DNA of 64,000 nucleotides from Hofstenia miamia (lineage: Eukaryota > Xenacoelomorpha > Acoela): contig SCFE01000062.1 in NCBI GenBank assembly GCA_004352715.1, positions 1,681,185 through 1,745,184 on the forward strand, read 5' to 3'. A model generated the notes under the pieces. The model searched no databases and was not told the origin of the DNA. It worked only from the letters and a program-made list of their open reading frames with translations. This document shows positions 34,932 through 45,830 of the stretch, piece after piece. The stretch's first letter is position 1. Every line of letters begins with the position of its first letter. Position numbers and translations under genes: made by a program.

Positions 34932-35178
34932 AAAAACCATGCCAAACTAATTATTGAGCGCTATTTAAGGCAAGTTGAGCTGACTGGTATTGACATTGTA
35001 AAAGATGAACTTGAACAATTCACTAAAGAACTTTGTTTACAGAATGAACATTCATTTCAAGTTCAGTCATTTTCTTCTGTTCCAAATAATTATAAAGATC
35101 TCATTTGTTCTGATCATCCAAATGCTGTATTCTTTAGTCGTTTCAGATGTAACAATACGTATTCAGTGCTTCACTCCA
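34932..35178 (+). CDS. Exon-like plus-strand ORF of unknown function inside a retrotransposon
   Basis: An uninterrupted frame of about 80 codons begins after CTTTTAG and includes KLIIERYLRQVELTGIDIVK, DELEQFTKELCLQNEHSFQ and HPNAVFFSRFRCNNTYSVLH, ending at CTCCAG followed by GTAG. The ends look like a 3' and a 5' splice site. The codon use is balanced and not AT-drift-like, and the predicted helix is amphipathic. I do not recognise the family. It runs against the strand of the surrounding LTR element and is bracketed by its 131-bp duplication. It may be a host exon captured or misassembled here, or part of another mobile element. Confidence 0.45.
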
Positions 35179-35220
35179 GGTAGAACGGGTGCTCATTTTC
35201 TTGGAGACTGCACTCCTAGT

Positions 35221-37010
35221 TTAAATTATCAATATTTGTGTCCTTTCCTCACTTTCTTCTTGTTCTCTATCGTCTTCTAGTAAGTCCTCTTCGAAGTACG
35301 CCTCTTTTAGCTTTATTTGACGTTTACAGTATCTTTTTGTGTGACCCTTATTTCCACACATCTGACATTTGAGAACTTTTCGTTTTATTTTTTTTATAGT
35401 TCCGTCTTTCAATTTTATTTTAATGATTTATTCCCCAGATTTTTTCGATATTTCTTTGCCTACTTTCTTATGAGTAGTGTTTGCTGTGGTGGTTGGTACC
35501 TGCTTTCACTATTGTTGATTTTTCGTTTATCCTCGCATTATTCTCAATTGTAATCTGTATTGCTAGTCCCTTTCTTATCATTCTATCTAATGGATCATCT
35601 GCATCGCATTTTATTTCAAACTGTTGTCATATTGTTTTGGTTAATCCTCGTATCTCGAGTATGTTTTTTCTCTCAAATTTAATTTTAGTAGTCTCTCGAG
35701 TTGGGACATATAATTTCTCAAATCATCTTTTTTATTCATTTTAGTTCCATTTAATAGCATTTGATACTGGCTTAGAAACTTTCATCATTTTAGTGTTGCT
35801 GGTATTCTCCAAGCATTTTTTTGTAATTCATTTTTGTTTCTTTGTCCAGCACTAAATTGTGTTGGTATGCTGCTCCACTTAGATAGAGGGGGAACCTCGC
35901 TGCTGCTGTTTTTTGTGTCAGTTTTCTCTTTCATGCTCATTTCAAATATCTGTAACCATTCGTTGAACGTTGGTGAATAAGTGTCTACTCTTTCTGTAAA
36001 TTTGGGAAGAATTGCTTTGCATGCAGGTATGTCTGTATCCTCCTCTTCCGACAATATAGTGTTATCGAATGTTGGCTTTAAATCTATCGGTTTCGTACAA
36101 TTTTCCTTTACTTATTTTGTTATATTGTTAATTAATTTTTCCATGAATTCCTCTTCAGTTTCACTGTTTGTATATCTCCATAGGTGTGCTGCTTGGAGGT
36201 ATCGCTTTATTGAGTTGTTCGGGTTTCTCTGTTACAATGGTTTCTATCGTTTTGATATTTCCTTCTTTTTTGTTTTTCTCCTCATTGGTTAGTACCATTA
36301 ATCTTATCTCATCTCTAAGATTATTGATTTCTATTTGTTTCGTCATATTGTCTTTGAGGCTTACGTTTTCGTTGTGCATTTCGCTCATAAGTTGCTGCAG
36401 CCTTTCTTTGTGCTTTTATTTCTTTGTTGGCCTCTGTTAATTTTTCGATTTGTTTTTGGAACAAATTCCGTTGTTCTTTCAATCATGTACTTGTGTCATC
36501 TATCACTTCATTAATTCGTCTTTCTTTTTCTATGTTTGCCATCTCTACTTCGAACATCCTTTGTGTTAATTGTTCAATGTGTACTGTCAATTCTCTTCTC
36601 TCTCTGTTATTTTCGATTATTTTTGTAAGTTCAACTATAGTAAGTTCGGTATTGACTTATGCTGACTGTTGCACTAACTCTGTAGGGGACGTTTCACTTT
36701 CAGGAGAGATTGTGATGTCGTGTGTTTGTGGGGTTTTTTGAGTTTGGTGGTTTTTTGCGTCTTTGCTCTGCTTTTCGTTTTCTTTCTTTAATTTACCATT
36801 TTCATTTTTAGCTTTGAGTAATCCTTTTGTGATTCCTTCCTCATGTTTTCCTGTGGTTTTGAGTAAGGTATTGCGTTCGTTTTTCTCGTTTGGTTGCATA
36901 TTTTTCTGTTTCTTTCTCTCGAGAAGAAACAACTATCTTTGCATGAGTTCTTGGTTTTTTTCGACTTTGTTATCTTTTTGATACGATTTTCTTTAAATTC
37001 CGTTCTCTCT
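35221..37010 (-). pseudogene. Retrotransposon gag with zinc knuckle, frameshifted
   Basis: The open pieces are 36657-36932 (Lys/Glu/Asn-rich), the region 36640-36430 with ELTKIIENNREREELTVHIE and QRNLFQKQIEKLTEANKEI (strong coiled coil), 36161-36388, 35785-36054 (FNEWLQIFEMSMKE, capsid-like), 35600-35560 (LDRMIRKGLAIQI, typical of a capsid C-terminus), and 35221-35412 with CQMCGNKGHTKRYC, a perfect C-x2-C-x4-H-x4-C nucleocapsid knuckle with basic flanks. Gag packages element RNA into particles. The pieces lie in several frames, so no full product is possible. Confidence 0.75.
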
Positions 37011-37027
37011 TTTACGCATGTCGGGCG

Positions 37028-37043
37028 CCTGTCACGGTCGCCA
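37028..37043 (-). promoter_or_regulatory. Primer binding site matching a tRNA-Arg 3' end
   Basis: The minus strand reads TGGCGACCGTGACAGG immediately after the LTR end ...TTCTACA. Its complement, CCTGTCACGGTCGCCA, looks like the 3' end of a tRNA-Arg acceptor/T arm plus CCA (from general knowledge of animal tRNA-Arg sequences). The site marks the start of minus-strand DNA synthesis and fixes the LTR boundary. Confidence 0.75.
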
Positions 37044-37330
37044 TGTAGAATCTTGCCAATATTAGAAGTTGCTCATCAATTTCCGTGAGTGTATGCGATA
37101 TCAGTTATGAGCTATCCCAAAACATTCTCGACCTAACTTTGTTGCTTTATTTATTAACTAAATTAATATCACACCAGCGTTCCTGAATGCTTTAATTAAC
37201 CACAGCTTATTTAGATCGAGAGCAATGGAGGTAGAGGGTCGAAACCCGACGCCAATCTATGCGCAAGATACATCTTTGGTAACAGCTCCAGACTACTTGC
37301 ACATTACAGTGGAAACCAATGGTTCTCTCA
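37044..37330 (-). repeat. 5' LTR of the retrotransposon (outer limit uncertain)
   Basis: The inner end is CA on the minus strand (TGTAGAATC on the plus strand) directly before the primer site. A minus-strand AATAAA lies near 37145-37155. The outer end is estimated; no matching 3' LTR was found to align with it. Confidence 0.5.
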
Positions 37331-38493
37331 GAGTGTGGAATGTTGTATCAGTGATGTTGTGTACGTATAATAACTCACTAATTTAGTGCATTGATTGTTC
37401 TTGTTATTATTGCTATGTAAATAAAAGGAAGTAATGCAACCTCGATACTTTTGCTTGATATTTTGCCTTACATATAACCCTACAGATATATGCATACCTG
37501 TTAACCTTTCGTACATGTTAGACAATCAAAGTCGTCTGCAAGAAAACTATTTTGTAAGTCAGTTGATAGTCCACTAATTTACCGATTAGTAAATACATTG
37601 TACAATCAGGTACATAGCAATTATAGAGCATTTCAGATCAATAAATGTTTGACCTAAAAGTAATAATAATGCTATCTCTTTCACGAACGATAGGAAAGCT
37701 ATAATGGATGAAAATCCCTATTCCTAACCTAAAAGCACATTGAGCAATCTAGGCTACTGGCCACACCGCACATTTGAAAGGCTGTAGTGTGCAAGCTGCT
37801 CCAGAATTCCTTTAAATGGATTCGGGGACCACCGTAGGATTACTCTTGTGCTTGAATGTTTAGCTTTCCATTTAATTAAATAACCTGAAAAAGATAACAA
37901 AGTAAATCCAGTAAAATTCGTTCATCACAAATAAAATCAATCACTGCATATTTATATTGAATAGTTGTAAACAATCAAATACTTCGCTAGTACCTGTTAG
38001 TAGACGTTGTTGACAGTTTAACAGTTTGCCGGTTTTTCTTCATCTGCTGTTAATAATGCACATCAGCATGAATTAGTGTGCCTTTGATTTTTGTCAAATA
38101 CTGCTGAGCAAATTAATATCAAATACTGCTTTTTATAATTTTGTACAAATAATCAAATTATAATAACCATTGAAATTAGTATTGAGAATACATAGTCCAA
38201 GAAAGGTTGAGAGGCACTGTTCGAGATAAATGTCAACTGGAGAAACCAGTATCGTCTTTACCACGGCTCCATTTTATTTTGTAAATTATTAGATTTATTG
38301 GTTGATTTTAACAATCATATAGCGTATACCTTATTATTGCTAAATCCAAGTGAATTATTTTCTTTAATTATTGGTTTTTCTTTGTTCTTTAATGATTTTT
38401 TGTGTTCTCTATTTGATTTTAAGGTAATAACTGGTTAGCTAATTTTTTGATTTTTCATTCTTATTTATAATGGTTTCTATTAATTTTATAATA
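37331..38493. other. Gene-free stretch
   Basis: No recognisable gene, element end or repeat was seen. Confidence 0.5.
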
Positions 38494-38497
38494 TTAA

Positions 38498-38739
38498 CTG
38501 CTTCGAGCACAAATGTGCTAAGTCTCATTTTGGCGAAAATCAGTTTGTTTTTTATAGAATGAAGCGCCATCTTTATCCACAAATTAATTTTTCGGTATTC
38601 TCATTACTTTCCAACATATAGGTGGCCATATAAAAAGGTTAAGTGTCATCTAACCGAATTCTTGGTGCACATTTGTGCTCAGTGTAAATTTTGGAGCAAG
38701 AAATTTCTAAGTGACTTAGGACAAGTGTGCTCTAAGCAG
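38498..38739. mobile_element. piggyBac-type MITE, 242 bp
   Basis: The terminal arms of 27 bp match at 23 positions; left CTGCTTCGAGCACAAATGTG, right (reverse complement) CTGCTTAGAGCACACTTGTC, both continuing to CTAAGTC. The left flank is TTAA (38494-38497); the right flank is TCAA (38740-38743), one base from TTAA. An inner copy of GCACATTTGTGC lies at about 38669. The family is different from those at 32341 and 53619. Confidence 0.75.
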
Positions 38740-38743
38740 TCAA

Positions 38744-39940
38744 TATCTCAATAATTTGTTTTGACGCCTTGTAGTGACAAGATTTTTTGACGAAATTTTT
38801 ATTTATTTCTTGATGAAATTTTTCTTAAATACCAAGTAGAGTATAAAAAAGTGCTTTTTGACAAAGTGATAATTAGTGTCAATTAATCTACTGTCAAAAA
38901 ATATGAGTTGTGTTGAATTGCTATGCGTTACTAGCATTTAAAGAAAAATATCAATTGATGCAAAATTTAGTATTATGGTTGTACAATCTAAGTCTTGCAC
39001 TGTCACGTATGCATGTATGTTTGTAAATCAAATTCTCAATACGCAAGGAGAAAGGAGCTAAAAACTCGATTTTCATTGTGCTTTTTAATTGATTTTCACA
39101 GCCTCGTAAATTTTCATACTACTTATAATACTTCATATTGCCTATTAATTTTGTATGACTTTTTCTAGAATGCCTGGTAAATTTTATTGTCATAACACTT
39201 CTTACTTTATTATTGCTTTTCATCCTAATTTGAATGACGCCTGGTAATTTTAATGCTATGTCTTTTAACATCTAGGTATTTCTTAAATATTACTTTTCTT
39301 ATTTTGTGTTTCCTTGCTTGTTTCATAATTCTCCGCATTTATGCGCCTTACTTCAGAATCCTTTAACTTTTATGCCAAATTTATTTAATCAATTAGCATT
39401 TAAAAACGCAGAATCAAGGGTTCTAAAACTGTGATGGTAGCAACTTCTTTGTAATCACCAAAACTGAAGTGTCTAAAAGTTATGCTTAGTGAAGATTTAG
39501 ATTACTTAAGCAAGTATCTGTAAAACAATGATGCAAATATTTGTATTGCTAAAAAAATTCAAAGCATAAAATTCATAGTATAACCAAACATTGGTGGCGT
39601 AAACATCAATTTCCCTTCTATCACAATGTTAAATTAGAATAAGTTTATGTCATTGGAAAGCATTTTTTTCTATCCAAAATTTATTTAGATGCATCTGACA
39701 ATAAATAATTTTAGATTTGCAATTTTTAAAATTGTATCTAACTTTGGTAGAATTTTTAACTATTATGATCAAGTTTTACAACAAATTTTGTGCTTAATAA
39801 TTCCTTACACGACATCATTTGTAGAGCACTTGAAAGGTAGACAACGTGCATTGATATGTCATAATTAATCATTATTTTACTTCTACTCTTTTCATCATAT
39901 CGAATGATGAGTCACGAATTTGAGTTATGCCTTAACACTT
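38744..39940. other. Gene-free stretch
   Basis: Low-complexity AT-rich DNA; no supported feature. Confidence 0.5.
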
Positions 39941-39944
39941 GAAA

Positions 39945-40075
39945 CCAGGACTCTGCGGGCACTCGAAATCTCAATCTGAGTTGAGTTGAGTCGAATACCT
40001 AAACTAACGCAAGTTGAATTTTAAACTTGAGCAAGTTTGGGGTCCGGTCAAGTTGACTTGAGTTTTATTAATTTG
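39945..40075. repeat. Short TTGAGT-word-rich repeat
   Basis: TGAGTTGAGTTGAGTCGA and the related GTCAAGTTGACTTGAGTTTT about 90 bp on, with ACTTGAGCAAGTTTGGGGTC between them. Word-repetitive ends of this kind occur in small non-autonomous elements; no target duplication was found. Confidence 0.4.
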
Positions 40076-40189
40076 AAATTGAATAGTACATTACAGGTTT
40101 GCCTAATCTAAAAAGACACTTTGACACTCACTATCTGCTTGAGCAATACACTAATTTAATGCAAAGATTTGGGTTGTTTTCAACAGAAG

Positions 40190-40435
40190 TGTAGGGATTG
40201 TATTAATAAATTTTTCCTATCACATGGGGGACATGGTGGAATGTCCCCCGTCAGGTTTCCAAATTTGATTTTGACTGGATAAATCAAAAAAATTTTCGTA
40301 AAAAATTGAAAAATTTAAAATCTAGGATCGTGAAATGCATTTTTTAGGGTCTATTTTCTCAATATTTTTCAAAATTTTCGCAATAACGATGATGTTCCTC
40401 CTGTCAGAAAATCCCGGGTACGCCCCTGGTAGTGA
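40190..40435. repeat. Dispersed repeat, copy 1
   Basis: Similar over about 170 bp to 50764-50930: GGGGACAT, then CCCCGTCA, TTTTGA, GGTTAAATAAAAAA-like, TTTTCTCAATATTTTTCAAAA against TCGTCAATATTTTAAAAAT. The right end, GGGTACGCCCCTG, read in reverse is CAGGGGCGTACCC, a typical tip of animal hAT-type elements. The left end is uncertain. Confidence 0.55.
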
Positions 40436-40789
40436 TCATAGAAGTCAAATCAATAAATTGAAAAATAATACCATTCCAGTAACTAACTCAGTTAAAGAAG
40501 AAACTGATTACATGAAGAATTTCGTACGCATTTCTGGAATTTCTAAAGTCGCATCAAATTTTTAGAGAAGAGTGATGCTAACATTATGGATATTCATAGA
40601 TGCGCACAGTTACTAAGTACTTACATAAATTTTTATATTAGAAAAATATTTACTAAGAATCATTTGCAAAAGAAGCGTTATTATATGTTATTAATTATAA
40701 GTCCGTATTTTAATGAAGCAGACTTGGAAGTTGAAGGGAAGACCTTAAAAAGCAGTACTATGGTCATGGTCAATAACATGTGTGATATA

Positions 40790-42308
40790 CAGTACTGGCC
40801 AAAGGTTTGGTAACACTCAAAATTTAGAAATTTTTGTATTTTACACTAAAAAACGCAATGTAGAAACAATATAACAACACAATCTAGAAAGAATATGATA
40901 ACACCATGTAGGAAGTAAACAGTTAATTCAGAAAACTCACTAATATTTTCACGGATGTCCACCATTATTGGCCAAACACACAGCACTGCACTTTAACATT
41001 GACTCGACTAGCTTTCTACAATAATCATCAGTAATCTCTGTGCACCATACCATTTTAATTTGCTCGTTCAGATCGTCGAGTGATGTGCATTGGCGCTTCC
41101 TCAGACAGTTTTGAAGTGATGCCAGCAATTTTCTATGATGTTGAGGTCTGGGGAGTTTCCTGCCCAGTTCTCAAGCAGCTGAAATGCTTGTGATGCAATC
41201 CACTGTTTCACAACTTTGGCACTGTGGCAAAGAGTACCATCTTGTAGTACAGATGTTCCGCGAAGCTGCATAAACATGGGAACTTTCTCCTGAATTATTT
41301 TGAAGTAGGCCTTGGCTGCGACTGTCTCTTTGTGGGGAACAAAATGCAGACCAGCACGCCCATTCGCAGTTATAGCACCCCAAATAAACACAGAAGGTGC
41401 TGAGCGGACAGTTTGTTGCATGTAACATGGGTTGAATTTTTGGTTTCTTGGTCGTCAAACGTTTGGCCGGTATGATGTAAACTGGCAAATCTTGCATTCA
41501 TCACTAAACATTACTTGATGCCACATCTATGGGTGTAGTGTTGGTATTTAAATGCAGCACAACTTTCCCTCCAGACCACCTTGCTGATTTGAGGGCAGTG
41601 TGACAATTGGAGTTCCAGGGGAAGGTGGGTGAAGAACCATGCATATATGAAAGCAATTCGAGGCTGATTTATTGACAGAACCCACAACTGGTCAAACTGC
41701 AGAAGCACAATCGGTCTCGAATGTTCTTTGAAGACAATCGGGGGTTGGATGCCGGTTTGCACGATGGAAGCTGAAAGGTACTATTCAATCAAAGCCTAAT
41801 GGTGCGTGTTGATACATTCTGTACATACCGCACGTAGATTTGTTTGACTTCAGAAGATGAACAGAATGATTGATTGACGACGTAACGGTGAATCAGACGG
41901 TCAGTCTGAGGGGTTGTCACTTTTGGTCTTCCAGACCGCTTGCGAGAGGAAATATTTTGCACTTGTTGATAGAGAGTAACACTTCTGGATACTGAAGATA
42001 CTGACACGCCCATTCTAACAGCTATAGCGCTATAATTGTACCCCTCCTCGTACAAGATATGAATTTGAGCACGATTTGTTGGTGGAATTTCACTACCACG
42101 GACCATATTTCAAAATATAATGATAGTGCTTTTTCAGTGAAAATGTATTGTGTGTAAATCTAAAGTTGTGTTAATTTGATTGGCCAAATGAAGCTGTTGA
42201 AAATTCTAAGAAAAAATTGGGAATTCCAGGAATTTTTTGAAGTTTCCAGGAAATAGCATAAAACACACACTAGACAGGTTACTGTTCCCAAGCTTTTGGC
42301 CAGTACTG
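40790..42308 (-). mobile_element. Complete Tc1-like transposon, 1519 bp, with TA target sites
   Basis: The terminal repeats begin CAGTACTGGCCAAA on both ends (40790 and, reversed, 42308) and are flanked by TA (40788-40789 and 42309-42310). The transposase occupies most of the interior on the minus strand. Length and structure are those of an autonomous Tc1 element, but the reading frame is broken. Confidence 0.9.
41101..42106 (-). pseudogene. Tc1-type transposase, broken by frameshifts
   Basis: A start Met at 42106 opens a 105-residue N-terminal part with two DNA-binding helix-turn-helix segments (IHILYEEGYNYSAIAVRMGV; SGRPKVTTPQTDRLIHRYV) around a GRPK linker. The middle (41511-41762) is shifted in frame. 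The catalytic domain follows: VMFSDECKICQF (first Asp), VLQDGTLCHSAKVVKQW (second Asp), NSPDLNIIENCW (Glu). I count 35 residues between the second Asp and the Glu, one more than usual for Tc1 (34), owing to an extra residue before WAGNSP. The protein would cut at the terminal repeats and reinsert at TA; here it cannot be made whole. Confidence 0.85.
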
Positions 42309-42310
42309 TA

Positions 42311-44510
42311 TATGCTATTTCAAAATAAAAAATTGAATGCTTATATGAAAATGAATTTGGTAATTTAAAAGCATGACTATGTAGTGTGAGAACATTAAAT
42401 TGCTTACTTATAGATGCTTGGTCAATCTGTATTGAGAAATGCTATATGTCTAGCATCATTCTGCAAAATAATTTAGATATTTCTAAAGAAATTGTCTTCA
42501 TCTATCATTGTAGGCGCGAACTTTCTTTTTAAAGCCATAAGTGCTTTAATATATTTGAATTTTGCGATCTTACATTTGCTGAAGAATCAAAAATTTCTTT
42601 TAATTTATGACTTCGTAAGCCAGGTGTTTATGAATTCTTTAGTGATTTTACACAGTGGGTTGAAAAATCGATATTTGAAAACAAATACTGGAGATATTAT
42701 TATTTGATTTAATTATTCTGGGACTAAAATTTTGAGAAGTGTTGTCTGGCTTCTCATTAGCAAAATAGATAAATGCCTTGATGAAAATCAAGCAAGCATG
42801 ATTGATTAAATTTTACACTATTGTGATACGATGAAAAAAAATCAGTAGAAACGAGTTAGGTTGGTCTGCCTGATCATTATGTACTTTATTCTAATGGATG
42901 CATAGTTAGTATGGATAAAACTTGAAAAAAATCAATCCTTGTAGATATGAGCAGTGGCATTCCGGACAAGGTTTTTGAAAATTTTGGATCCCCTTGAGAA
43001 AATTAAAAATGACTGCATTAACAAATCCATCCCTTAACTCTAATAGAACCTCTTAGGTGCGAAGAAGAGTAAATCATCATTAGTTGCAGACACTTGCAAG
43101 TATTTAAGTTTAATTTATTCATTTATAAGTGGGATTTTCCCTTCACAAATAATAGTTTATTTTGTTTGTTGAATTAGGTCATTAAACATCAATTTTCCAT
43201 TTCAATTACATGCATACGTCAACAAGAAAGTTAAAGAATAACTCAAATTCGCGACTAATCTATCTGATATGATGCAAACATTTGAATTAAAGACAATAAT
43301 TTACAGGCAAATAATATCGCATTTGAATGCACATTGGCTAGCTTTCAAGCATTCTATGCAAATTATGTTATGTTAGAATTAAAAATTAACTTGGTACGGA
43401 ATTTGCTATTCAATATATTGTATAATAATCAATGTTTGATACTATTAACAGTAAAAAATTCAACAGCATAGCTTACAATCGAAAGATAGTTTTTAATAAC
43501 TCAAGGTTTTTGGTACTTTTATTTTTTAAAGCTTGAATGCGATAAAAAAAAACCAGGGCAAAATATTGTATGCTTGAACTAAGCGACTATTTATTATTCA
43601 GTTTACTAAGTCTAATTATAGTACTTAATAAGAATAACATAGTAAAAATTTCATAAAGAAATTGCTCAACATTTCTGATAAAATACGGTCAATATCTCTG
43701 ATTTCTCAACATAATATATCTGGAATAGCTAAAAACTGGCCTTAATAAATTTATTATATTGAAATTAACTGTACTATTTATAATTACTGTGCGCCATATA
43801 TTGAAGCAAATTAGAGGAAATGGCATGCTTATGAGATTCCCAAAAACAGATTCTGATAATAATCACACATAATTTATTTTACAAGAAAAACATGAAACTT
43901 GCTTTTATGTTGTTTTTGAAAATTATAAATGTATTAAATTTTATTTATGTTTTTAATGCAAATGGTATTTCCTATACATATACTACATTACATTTGTATT
44001 AAAATATAAATGTGATAGAATAATATTGAATCACAGAATTGTTGATTTAAAATTACATCAATTGCAGTTTTGTTATATCCCGTATTTACGATATTCTATA
44101 TAATTGCAATGAAATATTTCTGCGTATATCATGCATTGCAGCATTATCTGATGCATTAACTAGCAGATTATATAATGAAATTTGGAACGGCTTCTATACC
44201 ATGGAATCGAAGTGAGAAGCTAAACTTAAGTGACAAAATTTTAAAAAATTCAATTACGAGTTTGGCATAGCACGAAAATCTTTAAATTTTTCAATGAATG
44301 AAGAAGGCATCTTAGATTAAGTCCTATGAATGAAATGTTTTTTGCCACAAATATTTTCAATAGAAATTGTTCTAGAAACAAAACTTTCTTTCAATTTAAT
44401 ATGCAAATTAATCAATTTAGAAAAGCAAAGTAACAAACATGTTTGATACTCCTATTAATGTCGGCATAAGAACGGCACAGGCACGAAATTTTCTGTAATA
44501 ATGAGCAGAG
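42311..44510. other. Gene-free AT-rich stretch
   Basis: No supported gene or element. ORFs such as 42492-42707 have no known motif. Confidence 0.5.
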
Positions 44511-44520
44511 TACGGCACGG

Positions 44521-44558
<38 letters not shown>

Positions 44559-44727
44559 ACAGAGTTNNNNNNNNNNNNNNNNNNNNNNNNNNNNNNNNNN
44601 NNNNNNNNNNNNNNNNNNNNNNNNNNNNNNNNNNNNNNNNNNNNNNNNNNNNNNNNNNNNNNNNNNNNNNNNNNNNNNNNNNNNNNNNNNNNNNNNNNNN
44701 NNNNTATATATATATATATATACAATA
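44521..44727. repeat. (TA)n array with a 138-N gap and repeated flank
   Basis: Ns at 44567-44704. The words TATACAATACAGAGTT stand both before the gap and after it (ending 44566 and 44734), indicating overlapping contig ends rather than a true repeat. Confidence 0.85.
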
Positions 44728-45083
44728 CAGAGTTGTCAACGAGCCGAGCTTCTAAAGAGCCGAGCCGAGCTTGAGCAGAGTATTGGATATACAACGAGCC
44801 CAAAACGAGCCGTTTTTAAGCAAACCAAATTGCTGCTTGTTAATTTGATTATGCAGATTTTTCTTATTTTTTCATTCAATATTCCTTACTTATAATCGTA
44901 TTTTAGAAATGTTTATTAAATAATAGGAAGACCATTGAAAAAATTTTGAGAGCACAATATTTTTAAAAAAAATACCGACCTGAAACGAGACTCATTAAAA
45001 AATTTTGCAGCGAGCCGAGCCGAAATTACTCAAACTTTAAACGAGCCGAACCGAGCTTAGAAATTACGGCTCGTTAACAAGTG
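44728..45083. mobile_element. hAT-type MITE with GAGCCGAGC subterminal repeats, 356 bp
   Basis: The tips are CAGAGTTGTCAACGAGCCG and the reverse complement CACTTGTTAACGAGCCG. Inside each end the word GAGCCGAGC or CGAGCC is repeated (44740-44775, 44797-44813; 45010-45020, 45040-45060), inverted only at the extreme right. The flanks ATACAATA and ATACAGAA agree at only 6 of 8 bases. No coding sequence. Confidence 0.6.
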
Positions 45084-45244
45084 ATACAGAACATATATTG
45101 AATTTATTTTGCTTAACTACTCCTATTAATTTTATGAGTTTTCAACTGTCAATGCATATTTAGTTTAGATGAATTCAAAAATTCAAAATATAATTGGGTA
45201 TTGATATTGAAAAGAATGGCAATATCCTGCTTCTAAACCATGCT

Positions 45245-45415
45245 GCCTAGCAAGTTTCAATCTACTATTCGGCACACCTTGTCATGTCTGAACTTATACT
45301 CTTTCTGCGCAAACTTGTCACACTCTGCTATCGGATGATCTCCTGTCTCCAACTCTTTCTTACATAGCCTGCATTTGTTATTCACCTCGGTTCTTCGGTT
45401 TATGTGCTTCACTAA
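45245..45415 (-). pseudogene. Retrotransposon C-terminal zinc motif, second copy
   Basis: The minus strand reads KCRLCKKELETGDHPIAECD, then KFAQKEYKFRHDKVCRIVD, the same block as at 9000-9160 but without its internal stop. C-x2-C and H-x4-C are intact. It is an isolated C-terminal fragment; the flanking RT and tail were not recognised. Confidence 0.7.
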
Positions 45416-45554
45416 AAAAAAGAAATGTTCATGGACAACTCAAATAAAGGACAACAATGGATTTCAAATTTTGCTGATTTTTGATATATGTATATTTTGG
45501 AAAATATAGTTCTAAATTGTTTGATTTTCACATTGTAATTCTTGGCTAACAATG

Positions 45555-45830
45555 TTAATTTTAAGTATTAAGCGTCACTATCTTATTAATTCTTTGTATG
45601 ACAGGCGTAAAATTATTAAGTATAATAATAATTTATCTGTAGTAAAAATATATATCTTATTAATAAAAGAGTGATTTCTAAGTGGTTTGCATATTAATTC
45701 TTTGTTAATCTTATTAATTTTAAGTATTAGGCGTCACAATATCTTGTTAATTCTTAGTATGACAAACTTACACTTAATAAGTATAATAGTAATTTTTCTA
45801 TAGTGCAAATATATACCTTGCTAAGATTAA
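45555..45830. repeat. Diverged tandem duplication, 159-bp period
   Basis: TTAATTTTAAGTATTA begins at 45555 and at 45714. The shared order is: GCGTCAC, TTAATTCTTxGTATGACA, TTAATAAGTATAATA/ATTAAGTATAATA, then AAATATATA. There are insertions between copies. Confidence 0.65.

Larger units (their letters stand above)
34540..37330 (-). mobile_element. LTR retrotransposon: 5' LTR, primer site, gag and protease start; 3' part lost
   Basis: Minus strand, right to left: LTR end (37044 onward), primer binding site (37028-37043), coiled-coil-rich gag (about 37010-35420), CCHC zinc knuckle (35350-35390), an unrelated insertion with a 131-bp direct repeat (34801-35312), then an aspartic protease DTGA block (34717-34728). 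RT, RNase H, integrase and the second LTR were not seen; the hAT-type MITE at 34112-34377 lies near the broken end. Gag is split by several frameshifts. The clade (Ty3-like or BEL-like) cannot be decided without RT. Confidence 0.75.

Noticed and set aside
35317-36981. Many plus-strand Phe/Ser/Leu-rich ORFs resembling membrane proteins
   Set aside because: Antisense of a Lys/Glu-rich gag gives such composition; the minus strand carries the zinc knuckle and primer site.
40335-40813. Two plus-strand ORFs of about 75 codons left of the Tc1 element
   Set aside because: No motif recognised; the first begins inside a dispersed repeat and the second runs into the Tc1 terminal repeat.
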